The position numbers and the translations under genes were made by a program. From Planctomycetaceae bacterium (lineage in GTDB: Bacteria > Planctomycetota > Planctomycetia > Pirellulales > Pirellulaceae): a stretch of DNA of 64,000 bases. The stretch is from positions 62,001-126,000 of the forward strand of contig JACKHN010000012.1 in assembly GCA_020638975.1 (NCBI GenBank). The letters run 5' to 3'. A model generated the notes under the pieces. That model was given only the letters and a program-made list of their open reading frames with translations, ran no database searches and was not told where the DNA came from. Of the stretch, positions 16,071-24,564 are shown one piece after another (within the stretch, counting starts at the first letter, position 1; each line of letters starts with the position of its first letter).

Positions 16071-17545
16071 CAACTCAAACGGTGAAGCCAACGCGGCTCG
16101 TCAACACGATTCACGCGTTACTCGAACGCTTTCGCAACGAGCTCACCGGCGCCCGACAAGCAACTCGCACGCAACTCATTCAGTTTCTTGCCCGGCATCT
16201 GGAGATCAGTGAGGATGCAGCAGGCAAGCTGTTCGATGACCTCCGCCAAGCCGGAGTGATCGTCCGTGGCGACGAGCCGCTGACAGATGCCTCGCTGCCC
16301 GATCGCAATGACCAACAGTGGTCGATCCACGCTGGCGAAGACAATGATTCGGTAATCCGTCTTGAATCCCAACTGCGACCGACCAAGGACGTTGTGCGTG
16401 AAACGCAGGCCCTCGACTTACTCCGCCGCGCCATCGCCAACCGCGCGACGGATGTGCATCTCGATCCGTTCGGCGACGAAACTGAAGTCCGCTTTCGCAT
16501 TGACGGGCGACTCGAACATTATTGTCGGCTGAGCGAATCAATTGGCGAACAACTCATCTCGCAATTGAAGGTGCTGGCCAATCTCGACCCATCGGAACCG
16601 TTTCATCCTCACGAAGGCCGCTTGGAGTTGCCGATTGCTCTGTCCGAGTACCACGTGCGCATCACGACCACTCCCGTGGTGTCGGGCGAGGCCGTGGCAT
16701 TGCGGATTTTGCGTCGTGAACAAATCCTCCGGCCACTTGACTCACTTGGCCTGAACCCCGTGTTGCTCGCACAAGTTCGCGAACTGCTTTGTCACGGTGA
16801 GGGCATGCTCCTGGTGAGCGGACCATCGGGAGCCGGCAAGACAACGACGCTCTATTCGCTCGTTCATCATCTCGACGATGGCCACAAGAACATCGTCACG
16901 ATAGAAGACCCAGTAGAATATCTTGTGCCTGGGATGGCACAACTTCAGATCGACCCCAAGCACGACCTGTCATTTGCTGCCGGTCTGCGAACTGCTCTTC
17001 GCATGGATGCTGATGTGATGTTGCTCAGCGAGATCCGCGACGCGGAGACCGCCGCGGCAGCGATGCGAGCGTCCAGCTCCGGCAAGTACGTTTTCAGCAC
17101 GTTCCATACGCGTGACGCTGCTTCCGTTGTGACGGGCATGCGGGACTTGCAAGTTGACGATCGCTCGTTGGCAAGCAATCTCCGCGCGATCGTCGCCCAA
17201 CGACTTGTTCGCCGGATCTGCAAACACTGCGGCAGCACGCGACCATTACACGACGACGAATCGGCGAGGTTCACTACGAACGGCATCACGCCGCCAGAAC
17301 ACGTGCCAGTTGCAGTGGGTTGCAACGTGTGCCAGCAGACTGGCTACCGAGAACGGATCGGTGTCTTTGAAATCGCGGTAGTGACATCCGAAATCGCCGC
17401 TGCGATCGAAGGCGGCAAGAGCGAACATGAACTCCGGGAGCTGTTACGCAACAGCGGTACTTCTAGCCTCATGTCCGACGGGCTGCAGAAAGTGTGTGAT
17501 GGCATCACGACACTGGAAGAGATTGCGGCCCTGTCGTGTCTCTAG
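16067..17545 (+). CDS. PilB/GspE-type ATPase, not linked to secretion genes
   Basis: 492 residues. The ATPase core has Walker A GPSGAGKTTT at 252-261, the Asp box TIEDPVEY, Walker B region DADVMLLSEIRDAET, the His box (FSTFHTRDAA) and the zinc-binding CxxC pairs at 385/388 and 419/422. The family hexamers power type IV pili and type II secretion. Two oddities. The usual N-terminal MshEN/GspE domain is replaced by a short helical segment of about 90 residues (RTQLIQFLARHLEISEDAAG...) resembling a small winged helix. The Walker B glycine of VGEIRD is Ser (LLSEIRD). It overlaps the hybrid kinase by four bases, so the two are translationally coupled. No pilin, PilC or secretin gene is in the window, so the partner is unknown. 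Confidence 0.9.
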   Translation: MTTQTVKPTRLVNTIHALLERFRNELTGARQATRTQLIQFLARHLEISEDAAGKLFDDLRQAGVIVRGDEPLTDASLPDRNDQQWSIHAGEDNDSVIRLESQLRPTKDVVRETQALDLLRRAIANRATDVHLDPFGDETEVRFRIDGRLEHYCRLSESIGEQLISQLKVLANLDPSEPFHPHEGRLELPIALSEYHVRITTTPVVSGEAVALRILRREQILRPLDSLGLNPVLLAQVRELLCHGEGMLLVSGPSGAGKTTTLYSLVHHLDDGHKNIVTIEDPVEYLVPGMAQLQIDPKHDLSFAAGLRTALRMDADVMLLSEIRDAETAAAAMRASSSGKYVFSTFHTRDAASVVTGMRDLQVDDRSLASNLRAIVAQRLVRRICKHCGSTRPLHDDESARFTTNGITPPEHVPVAVGCNVCQQTGYRERIGVFEIAVVTSEIAAAIEGGKSEHELRELLRNSGTSSLMSDGLQKVCDGITTLEEIAALSCL

Positions 17546-17618
17546 GACTTATTGTCGCGACGACCGCCAATCTGTCATTCTGTCGGTGATGGGGCGTTCT
17601 GGTGCCGCTCTTATCGAG

Positions 17619-17634
17619 TATGGCACGAGTTATG
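17619..17634 (+). promoter_or_regulatory. Candidate sigma-54 promoter before the 147-residue membrane protein
   Basis: TGGCACG-AGTT-ATGCA: exact GG-N10-GC spacing with one mismatch (A for the first T of TTGC). Predicted start near 17645, about 95 bases before the ATG at 17741. Confidence 0.65.
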
Positions 17635-17740
17635 CACGATGATTCCATCGTGGCGAGTACAGGCTGAACGGATTCGATGTCGCTACCACAACGTACAACA
17701 CACCCAATTCGCAATCACGATTCGTGAGGAGGGTTCAATC

Positions 17741-18184
17741 ATGTCCGCGTTACTCCAGGATCGACCGACAACTTCCAATCCCAAGCAACGTCAGCGTTCT
17801 CACCACGGCACAAGCGACAAGGCTCACGGTCGCCGCGAAGCAACAAACCGATCTCAGCCCCACCGGCGTCAGGCAGCACCGCCCGAGACGCGATCGCAGC
17901 CAATGCAGGCGACAGAAGTCGTCAAAATGCCAGTCGAACAGACGGGGCGAAAACGTTCTTCCCTCTCACTCTTCTTGAGCTCGTTCAGCCTCGTCAAGTG
18001 TTTCACAATATTCGGTTTTGTGGTTGCAGTGACGCATGTGGTTGTCTTCGGACTCGACCTCGCAATCGCTTGGCCTCTCCAACGCGCCAGCGTCCTCTAC
18101 GACATCAACGGTGTTGTTTGCGGTCTCGCGCTCGCCTGTCTGAGCTGGGGTACGTTTCGGGATCAGGTTCGCGAGGCAAGCTAG
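17741..18184 (+). CDS. Hypothetical 147-residue membrane protein with a basic, disordered N-terminus
   Basis: The frame is open from 17552 but the ATG at 17741 has GAGGAGGG nine bases before it and follows the sigma-54-like promoter at 17619. The first 75 residues are Gln/Arg/His/Ser/Pro-rich and look disordered. Two hydrophobic helices follow (about 83-108 and 118-137), so the N-terminal tail is probably cytoplasmic. No family recognised. It is the last member of the plus-strand stress island before the sulfatase gene. Confidence 0.7.
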   Translation: MSALLQDRPTTSNPKQRQRSHHGTSDKAHGRREATNRSQPHRRQAAPPETRSQPMQATEVVKMPVEQTGRKRSSLSLFLSSFSLVKCFTIFGFVVAVTHVVVFGLDLAIAWPLQRASVLYDINGVVCGLALACLSWGTFRDQVREAS

Positions 18185-18435
18185 TGGCTGTGGCTCGCAA
18201 AGGGCTGGACAGTCGACATGACGACTGAGTTTGCCGTGTTCATCGCAGAGCTGCTGCTTGTAAAACAGCCGACGCGGCGCGTCTTTCCTGATACTTAAAC
18301 CTCCCCAAATGCGTCGTGTCGGCTTCGTTGAATACTTTTGCAATCTTGCAACTGCCCTTTGGGAGAGCAGGATGGGTATACTCAACGACCGTGCCAACGG
18401 AACTTTAATTCTGCAATTCGACAAGAGTTGATGCC

Positions 18436-19899
18436 ATGCCATTCAAACGAGCCTTGACTGCTACCACCTGGTTACTGTGTTTGCTCATCGGAACTTCGCA
18501 ATTGGCGGCCAAGCGACCGAATGTTGTATTCATTTTGACGGACAATCATGGTGCTTGGACGCTCGGCTGTTACGGCAACAAGGACATCCGGACTCCGAAT
18601 ATCGATCGGCTAGCCGCCGAGGGAATGTTGTTCGAGCGGGCGATGAGTAGCAACCCGGTCTGCTCACCAACTCGCGCGACCTATTTAACCGGTCTGATGC
18701 CCTCTCAACACGGATTGCACTCGTTTCTTGACAACAAGTATATGGTTGGTCCCGAGGCGTACTACACGCTCAGCGAGTTTGAGACGTTGCCGCGGATCTT
18801 GCATTCGGAAGGGTACGTCTGTGGCTTAAGCGGCAAGTGGCATTTGGGAGCCAACATGACGCCGCAAGACGGGTTCTCGTACTGGATCACGATGGTTCGA
18901 GGCAGCACGCAGAACTTCTACGATGACGATATTATCGAGAACGGCGAGATCAAGAAGACGCCCAAGTACATGACCGATCTATGGACGGAGCACGCGGTCA
19001 AGTTTATCGAACAGAATAAGGATGGCGAGAAACCGTTCTTCCTGTACCTGCCCTACAACGGTCCTTACTGTCTGGGACCATTGTTGCTTGAGTCGGCGAG
19101 AAATCGACATGCGGAATACTACGCTGATAAGTTTCTGCCATCTTTTCCCCGTGATACCGTTCACCCATGGCAGTACAACAACAAGGACTATCACAACAAC
19201 CTTGTCAGCATCCGGCGAGTTGCCGCCGAGGTCAGTGCCATCGATGATGGCGTCGGCACTGTCCTGGAGACGCTCGAAAAACATGGAATCGACGATGACA
19301 CGATCGTGATTTTCGCGGGCGATCAGGGTTGGATGGGTGGTCAAAACGGATTCTTCGGTATGGGCGATCACACTCGGCCAATTGCCGCTCATGATTTGAT
19401 GATGCAAGTTCCGCTGATCATTCGGCACCCCAATGGTATCAAGCCGGGCAGAACCGACATGATGGTGAGTAACTGTGATTTCATGCCGAGTGTGCTGGAG
19501 CATCTGGGGTTAAAAGAACGCATCCCGACAAAGCCTAAACTTTCGGGCCGAAGCTTTGCGGCCGCGTTGCGAGGCGAACGGATCGATTGGGAGACGGCGA
19601 TGTATTACGAGATGGAAGGCTGTCGGTCGGTTCGGACGGAAGACTGGAAGTACGTCGCGAGGCGATCGCCTGACGGTCCGACGGAACTGTATGACATGAA
19701 GAACGATCCGCACGAGCGATTCAATCTGTTCGGTCAGCCTCAGGTCGCGAGCGTTCAAGCTGCGTTGGCAAATAAACTGGACGCGTTCTTCGACGAATAC
19801 GCGGACCCGCAGTACGACATCTGGAATGGAGGACGCAGCAAAGCACACCGTTTGGTGGCACCCGAGGGACATCCGGACTATCGACCACTGCGAAATTGA
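18436..19899 (+). CDS. Secreted sulfatase (type I, formylglycine)
   Basis: 487 residues. Signal peptide at about 1-25 (ATTWLLCLLIGTSQLAA). The sulfatase core begins RPNVVFILTDNHG, with metal-binding Asp and Asn, then the formylglycine motif CSPTR near residue 76 (Cys is oxidised to formylglycine) and GKWHLG further on, followed by DQGWMGGQNGFFG. The enzyme hydrolyses sulfate esters, in planctomycetes usually those of algal polysaccharides; the exact substrate cannot be read here. DN replaces the more usual DD in the first metal motif, which occurs in a subset of the family. It stands alone between convergent genes. Confidence 0.94.
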   Translation: MPFKRALTATTWLLCLLIGTSQLAAKRPNVVFILTDNHGAWTLGCYGNKDIRTPNIDRLAAEGMLFERAMSSNPVCSPTRATYLTGLMPSQHGLHSFLDNKYMVGPEAYYTLSEFETLPRILHSEGYVCGLSGKWHLGANMTPQDGFSYWITMVRGSTQNFYDDDIIENGEIKKTPKYMTDLWTEHAVKFIEQNKDGEKPFFLYLPYNGPYCLGPLLLESARNRHAEYYADKFLPSFPRDTVHPWQYNNKDYHNNLVSIRRVAAEVSAIDDGVGTVLETLEKHGIDDDTIVIFAGDQGWMGGQNGFFGMGDHTRPIAAHDLMMQVPLIIRHPNGIKPGRTDMMVSNCDFMPSVLEHLGLKERIPTKPKLSGRSFAAALRGERIDWETAMYYEMEGCRSVRTEDWKYVARRSPDGPTELYDMKNDPHERFNLFGQPQVASVQAALANKLDAFFDEYADPQYDIWNGGRSKAHRLVAPEGHPDYRPLRN

Positions 19900-19944
19900 A
19901 AAGGCCCGGCGAATCGCTGCAAATTGGCATCGATCGCTGAATCG

Positions 19945-21453
19945 CTAGTCCGCGCTCGTCGAGTCTTCCGAGACTGGGCGGCGGCGCGTGACTGCTTTGA
20001 CGATCACGACGGTGAGGTCGTCGTCCAAGTGAGTCGTGCCAGCGAAGTTGCAAGCGGCTTGGTAAATGTGGTTGACGATTTCACAAGGTGGTCGCGAGCG
20101 ATATTTGTTGATGACCGCGACGGCTCGATCTACGCCAAAGAATTCCTTGTCCTCTCGTCGGGTCTCGAATACTCCATCGCTGGCGATCAGCAGAACGTCG
20201 CCTCGCTCAAGCGGGATCGGTCGAGAAAGTGGAAACACTTCGTCCTCACGAACGCCGATCGGAACACAGGGCGTTTCAAGTTTCTCCACGGCGCCACCTT
20301 TTCGTATCAGATGCGCCGGGTGACCCGCGCTCGAAAATTGAATCGAACGGCTCGTTGAATCGAGACTCACCGTAAAGACGCTCGCGAACGGATTTGCATC
20401 GCCGTCGTTGACGAGCAGTCGATTACCAAGAGCTAACATTTCGTGGACTTGATTTCCCAGTACGGCAGCCGTCCGCAAATAGGAGCGGATCGTCGCCGCC
20501 AGAATCGACGGGCCGAACCCGTGTCCCGAAACGTCCGCTAACACGACGGCGAACCGCCCGCGACTCATTGGGATGTAATCAAAGAAGTCACCGCTGCAGT
20601 GCTCTGCCGGATAACAACTGCCCGCGATCTCAAACCCGCGAACATTTGGTTGAGCCGATGGCAGCAGATGTTGCTGAATGCGATGCGCTGCCTCGACGTC
20701 GCGACGCAGTTTATGTTCGTTCGTGATATCAACGGCCACGCCAATCGTTCCAATGATCTCGCCAACAGCGTTCTTCAAAGGCTCGACATGCGCGTGATAC
20801 CAATGGCCGTCGGAATCAAAAGGCGCCGATTGCGATTCGCCGTTCAATGCTCGCTCGTGCAGGATAATTAGAGGTGCTTTGGGGCTCTTCGTCCCGAAGA
20901 AGGCAGCGACCGTCTGCCCGACGATCTGGTCAGGTGCCAGCGGTTTCGAGGGGACGCCGCGTCCACGCGAAGATGTGAATCGCATTTGTCGATCAGTCGT
21001 CCATAGCAGAGCGGGCATCTGTTCCGAAAGAACGCGAAACCGCTGCTCACTCTCCTGCAACTCGCTCGTCAAGCGATGACGCGTGATCGAGTAGCGAAGC
21101 ATCCGTACCAACAGGTCGCCCGAGACCGTTCCCTTGACAAGGTAATCTTGGGCGCCTCGTTCGAGTGCCACCAAGGCAACCTCATCGTTGGTATCTCCCG
21201 AGAGAACGACGACCGGAACGTCCGACAGCGAATGCAGCCGGTCATAGGTTTCGATCCCAAAGGAGTCAGGCAATGTCAGGTCGAGCAACACAATGTCAAA
21301 GCTTTGTTCCTTCAACAGCCGAAGACCATCCTCCAGTCGCGTCGCCGATTCGATTTCGAAATCATGAGGGGCAGCATCACGCAGTGTCTGGCGTACCAAG
21401 ACAACATCGTCGAGATTGTCCTCGATCAGCAGCACGCGAAGCGGTTTTGGCAT
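19945..21453 (-). CDS. Receiver-PAS-PP2C (SpoIIE/RsbU-type) phosphatase
   Basis: 502 residues. Receiver domain (about 1-125; VLLIEDNLDD, phospho-Asp in VLLDLTLPDSFG, Lys in YLVKG), one PAS domain (about 140-250), then a PP2C phosphatase domain (about 265-485) with metal-binding Asp residues in CSGDFFDY, VLADVSGHGFG, IASDGVFE and HLDDDLTV. The family dephosphorylates anti-anti-sigma factors or makes another phospho-switch output under control of an upstream kinase. No anti-sigma or STAS gene is adjacent, so its partners are elsewhere. It is convergent with the sulfatase gene. Confidence 0.93.
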   Translation of the reverse strand: MPKPLRVLLIEDNLDDVVLVRQTLRDAAPHDFEIESATRLEDGLRLLKEQSFDIVLLDLTLPDSFGIETYDRLHSLSDVPVVVLSGDTNDEVALVALERGAQDYLVKGTVSGDLLVRMLRYSITRHRLTSELQESEQRFRVLSEQMPALLWTTDRQMRFTSSRGRGVPSKPLAPDQIVGQTVAAFFGTKSPKAPLIILHERALNGESQSAPFDSDGHWYHAHVEPLKNAVGEIIGTIGVAVDITNEHKLRRDVEAAHRIQQHLLPSAQPNVRGFEIAGSCYPAEHCSGDFFDYIPMSRGRFAVVLADVSGHGFGPSILAATIRSYLRTAAVLGNQVHEMLALGNRLLVNDGDANPFASVFTVSLDSTSRSIQFSSAGHPAHLIRKGGAVEKLETPCVPIGVREDEVFPLSRPIPLERGDVLLIASDGVFETRREDKEFFGVDRAVAVINKYRSRPPCEIVNHIYQAACNFAGTTHLDDDLTVVIVKAVTRRRPVSEDSTSAD

Positions 21454-21736
21454 GATGAAGGATTGGGGCTGAAATGGAATAGCGAATTCTCAAATAGATA
21501 AGTGAGTACAAATCATCCCACACCCCACACGAGCGAGTCAAGGAGCTAAATCGTGGCTATCGAGCTTTTGAAACGATTGAACTCAACGTGCGTTTACGCC
21601 CAGACGTGATCGTAGTCCTTATTCGCCCTCAGTTCATTCAGCATTGCTCCTAGCTCATGTTGGTGAGATACTTGAACTCGGTAGCGTGGCGAGTTTCGAA
21701 GGCGCGGACGCGATTCGAATTACAATGAGGATCAGG

Positions 21737-23503
21737 ATGCAAACAAGAGTGGATTGGCGTTATTCGCTACGATGGTTGCTGTGCGGCCTCTTGCTATCGA
21801 CCGTGACTGTGATCGCCGGCGAGGCGCAGCCGCAACAGTTCCGTCAACCGATTAGTCTCGTTTTGTCGCAGGACGGCAAGACTTTGTTTACGGCGAATCG
21901 CCTGACCGGCACAATTTCGTTGGTGGATCTTGCGCAACGAACGGTTGTCGGCGAAGTCAAATTGGCGACGCAGTTCTCGGATTTGCAGGCAGTCGCAGGG
22001 ACTTCGATCTTGCTCGCGACGGACGAAACGGAGCACGAGCTATTGATCTTGCAGGCCGAAAATGGCCGTATCGAAGTTCAGCAGCGGGTGCCTGTCAGTC
22101 CCTATCCGGTCAGCGTGGCAGTCACCGCCGATGGGAAGGGGTGCGTCGTGGCGTCGTTGTGGTCTCGGCAACTGACGTTCATTGATCTGCCAAAGGGGCA
22201 GGATCAGAAAGCTCGTGCGGTGAGAGTGCTCGATATGCCATTCGCCCCACGTACCCAGTTGTTCGTGAAAGCAGATAGTCAACTGATTGTCGCCGACTCT
22301 TTCGGTGGGCGATTGGCGATCATCGATATGACGAAGCAGTGCGTCGTTCATGTCCGCGAGTTTCCCGGACACAACATCCGCGGCATGGGAGTCAGTCCCA
22401 ACGGCGAGATGTTGATCGTCGCCCATCAGATGCTGAATGAACTGGCTCACACCGTCCGCAACGACGTGCACTGGGGCCTGCTAATGTCGAATGACCTTCG
22501 ATGGTTAAAGCTCGACGCAGTGCTACAACCCAGCACCGACCTCTACGAAGGCGCGCACATGCACCCGTTGGGCGAAGCCGGCAGCGCTACAGGCGATCCA
22601 GCGGGACTGACCTTGACCTCGAAAGGTGCTGTCGTCGTATCATTGGGTGGAGTCGGCGAGATCGCTATTGGCAAGGAAGATGACTTCAGTTTGTATCGCA
22701 TTCATGTTGGGCGTCGACCAACGTCGGTTGTTGCTGATCACGAGGCGCGCTTCCTCTACGTCGCCAATACTTTCGACGACGATATCTCGATCATTGATAT
22801 CGAAGAGCGCGAAGTGATTACTTACGTTTCATTGGGCGAACAACCAGAACTCTCTTTGGTGCAACGCGGCGAGCGACTCTTCTTCGACGCGAATCTATCG
22901 CACGACAGTTGGATGAGTTGTCACAGTTGCCACACCGACGGCCACACAAATGGTTTGCTGAACGATAACTTCAGCGACGCCTCCTTCGGAGCCCCAAAGC
23001 GAGTGCTCTCGCTGCTCGGTCGTGCGAACACCGAACCGTTCGCTTGGGCGGGTACTGCAGAAACGCTAAACGCACAAATCCATAAATCGCTCACCCACAC
23101 CATGCAAGCCGACGAGCCTCCAACGGAAGAGCAACTGACGGCGCTCGCCGCCTATGTCGAAACACTTCAGCCGCCGCCGTCGATCGACTTGCTACGTGGT
23201 GTCCAAGATTCCGACGCGATCGCGCGCGGTGGCGAACTGTTCGGCAACCTGCAATGCACCAACTGCCACAAGCCGCCTGTCTTCACGACACCAGATACCT
23301 ATGATGTCGGAATCGATGACAAACTCGGCAAGAACAAGTTCAATCCACCTTCCTTGCTCGGCGTGGGCCAGCGTGGCCCTTATTTCCACGACAACCGAGC
23401 CGCAGCGCTGGAAGATGTCTTCCTCAAGTTCAAACACCAGCTAGATCGCGAACTTACGGTTGGTGAGCTAGAAGACCTTTCATCGTTTCTGCGCTCGCTT
23501 TAG
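21737..23503 (+). CDS. Secreted beta-propeller protein fused to di-haem cytochrome c domain
   Basis: About 588 residues. Start at 21737 is chosen because GGATCAGG stands just before it and the protein then opens with a signal peptide (RWLLCGLLLSTVTVIAGEA). An upstream frame exists to 21644. Residues about 35-370 form YVTN-type beta-propeller blades (LSQDGKTLFTANRLTG, VADHEARFLYVANTFDDDISIIDIEER). The C-terminal third has two haem-binding motifs, CHSCH and CTNCH, as in MauG/di-haem peroxidase-like proteins, with a PPSLLGVGQRGPYFHD segment. It should work in the periplasm or paryphoplasm in electron transfer; substrate unknown. Confidence 0.88.
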   Translation: MQTRVDWRYSLRWLLCGLLLSTVTVIAGEAQPQQFRQPISLVLSQDGKTLFTANRLTGTISLVDLAQRTVVGEVKLATQFSDLQAVAGTSILLATDETEHELLILQAENGRIEVQQRVPVSPYPVSVAVTADGKGCVVASLWSRQLTFIDLPKGQDQKARAVRVLDMPFAPRTQLFVKADSQLIVADSFGGRLAIIDMTKQCVVHVREFPGHNIRGMGVSPNGEMLIVAHQMLNELAHTVRNDVHWGLLMSNDLRWLKLDAVLQPSTDLYEGAHMHPLGEAGSATGDPAGLTLTSKGAVVVSLGGVGEIAIGKEDDFSLYRIHVGRRPTSVVADHEARFLYVANTFDDDISIIDIEEREVITYVSLGEQPELSLVQRGERLFFDANLSHDSWMSCHSCHTDGHTNGLLNDNFSDASFGAPKRVLSLLGRANTEPFAWAGTAETLNAQIHKSLTHTMQADEPPTEEQLTALAAYVETLQPPPSIDLLRGVQDSDAIARGGELFGNLQCTNCHKPPVFTTPDTYDVGIDDKLGKNKFNPPSLLGVGQRGPYFHDNRAAALEDVFLKFKHQLDRELTVGELEDLSSFLRSL

Positions 23504-24270
23504 ACGGAATTGCCAGTTCGCGATACTGTCAAAAGAGTACTCTAAGGCATGCGGGAACAGCTACTTCGGTATTTGTGGATTTCGTGAGCCATTGGGCGCT
23601 AGCCGAGGGCCTTATACGTTACATCCCGAGCAGAGGCCCGCGGCTAGCTCCGTCGGCTCACAGCCGGAAACTAATCTTCGCTCGTTGCTAAGGCAGAACG
23701 AGAGACTTGTTTACGTAAGCGCCAAGCCAAAGGAGGAACACTAGCAACTCACCAAAACGGCAGTGACATCCCCGACCGAAGACAACGAACGTTATGACAG
23801 AACTTCTTGCCGCGACGGCGGTCATGCCCTTGAGCTGTGAGCTACTCCAGAGACATTGGGACAAATCCCGATCATTGGTCAGCTTCACCCCGTCGGAAGG
23901 ATGGGCATCGGTGCCCGAAATTTGGACCGTCCGAGGCTCCGAACCCAAGCTCTTTCAAACCCATAGCCCTCCTTTGATTTCGGGTGTTGGAGCCATGATA
24001 AGAGTTCTAGCCGCACCACCCCAGTCTTCGCTCATTTTTCCGAGGTCTCCGACATCAGTCAGGCGCTCTTTTGGGGGCCGTTCGGATCGATTAACCGTTA
24101 GGCTCCTCGAATGAGACGGGAAAATGGACCAGAATGCCTAAGATCATGACATGTTCTGCGCATCAATTAGGCACAGCTTTTGAATTCCAGTAGCAGTGGA
24201 TTCGAAACATCGGCTTGGACGATTGCAATCCGGCGTGTTTTCCCTATCATGCGATTTCCTTTCTGCTCTC
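23504..24270. other. Long intergenic region without a convincing gene
   Basis: Apart from the repeat at 23585-23660, I see no gene. Short open frames (for example 23794-24114 plus and 23688-23948 minus) lack ribosome binding sites and recognisable domains. They may be remnants of a lost gene or IS. Confidence 0.5.
23585..23660. repeat. Dispersed planctomycete palindrome, TGAGCC...GGCTAGC...GGCTCA type
   Basis: The left arm (23585-23611) and right arm (23635-23660) are imperfect inverted repeats built around GGCGCTAGCC and GGCTAGC. The same element is better preserved at 49086-49162 and present as a half copy at 30542-30566. No open frame crosses it. Confidence 0.75.
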
Positions 24271-24286
24271 TGGCACATCGATTGCG
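24271..24286 (+). promoter_or_regulatory. Candidate sigma-54 promoter of glutamine synthetase
   Basis: TGGCACA-TCGA-TTGCG matches the -24/-12 consensus except at the last base, with exact spacing. Predicted start near 24297 leaves a leader of about 268 bases before the ATG at 24565. Sigma-54 control of glutamine synthetase is well known in other bacteria. The leader has a small GC-rich stem-loop near 24310-24345 (CGCTCGG/CCGAGCG), but no known riboswitch was recognised. Confidence 0.65.
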
Positions 24287-24564
24287 ATGGGAGTAGATGC
24301 CGTAGGCGGCGGCGCTCGGTCTGCTTTTGACCGCCGAGCGTTGGTAGCGGACGACGATTCTTCACACCTGTCGTTGTCCGTCTGCGACTGCGCTTACGTT
24401 GCCAAGACATCAGGATGTGTTCTGGCGAGGAGGTTGCACGGATCGCTCCCGCAGATTCGGCCCCAGTGAGTTTGAGGACTCGCGGGTTCGACCAGACGCG
24501 TCGTGACAGTGCGAGTTCAGAATTGGTATACCGATCGTGAAGTGCTAAGGGAGAAAGTAGAAAG

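Noticed and set aside
23794..24114. 106-codon plus frame in the gap before glutamine synthetase
   Set aside because: No ribosome binding site, no domain and an equally long opposite frame; possibly a remnant, not called.
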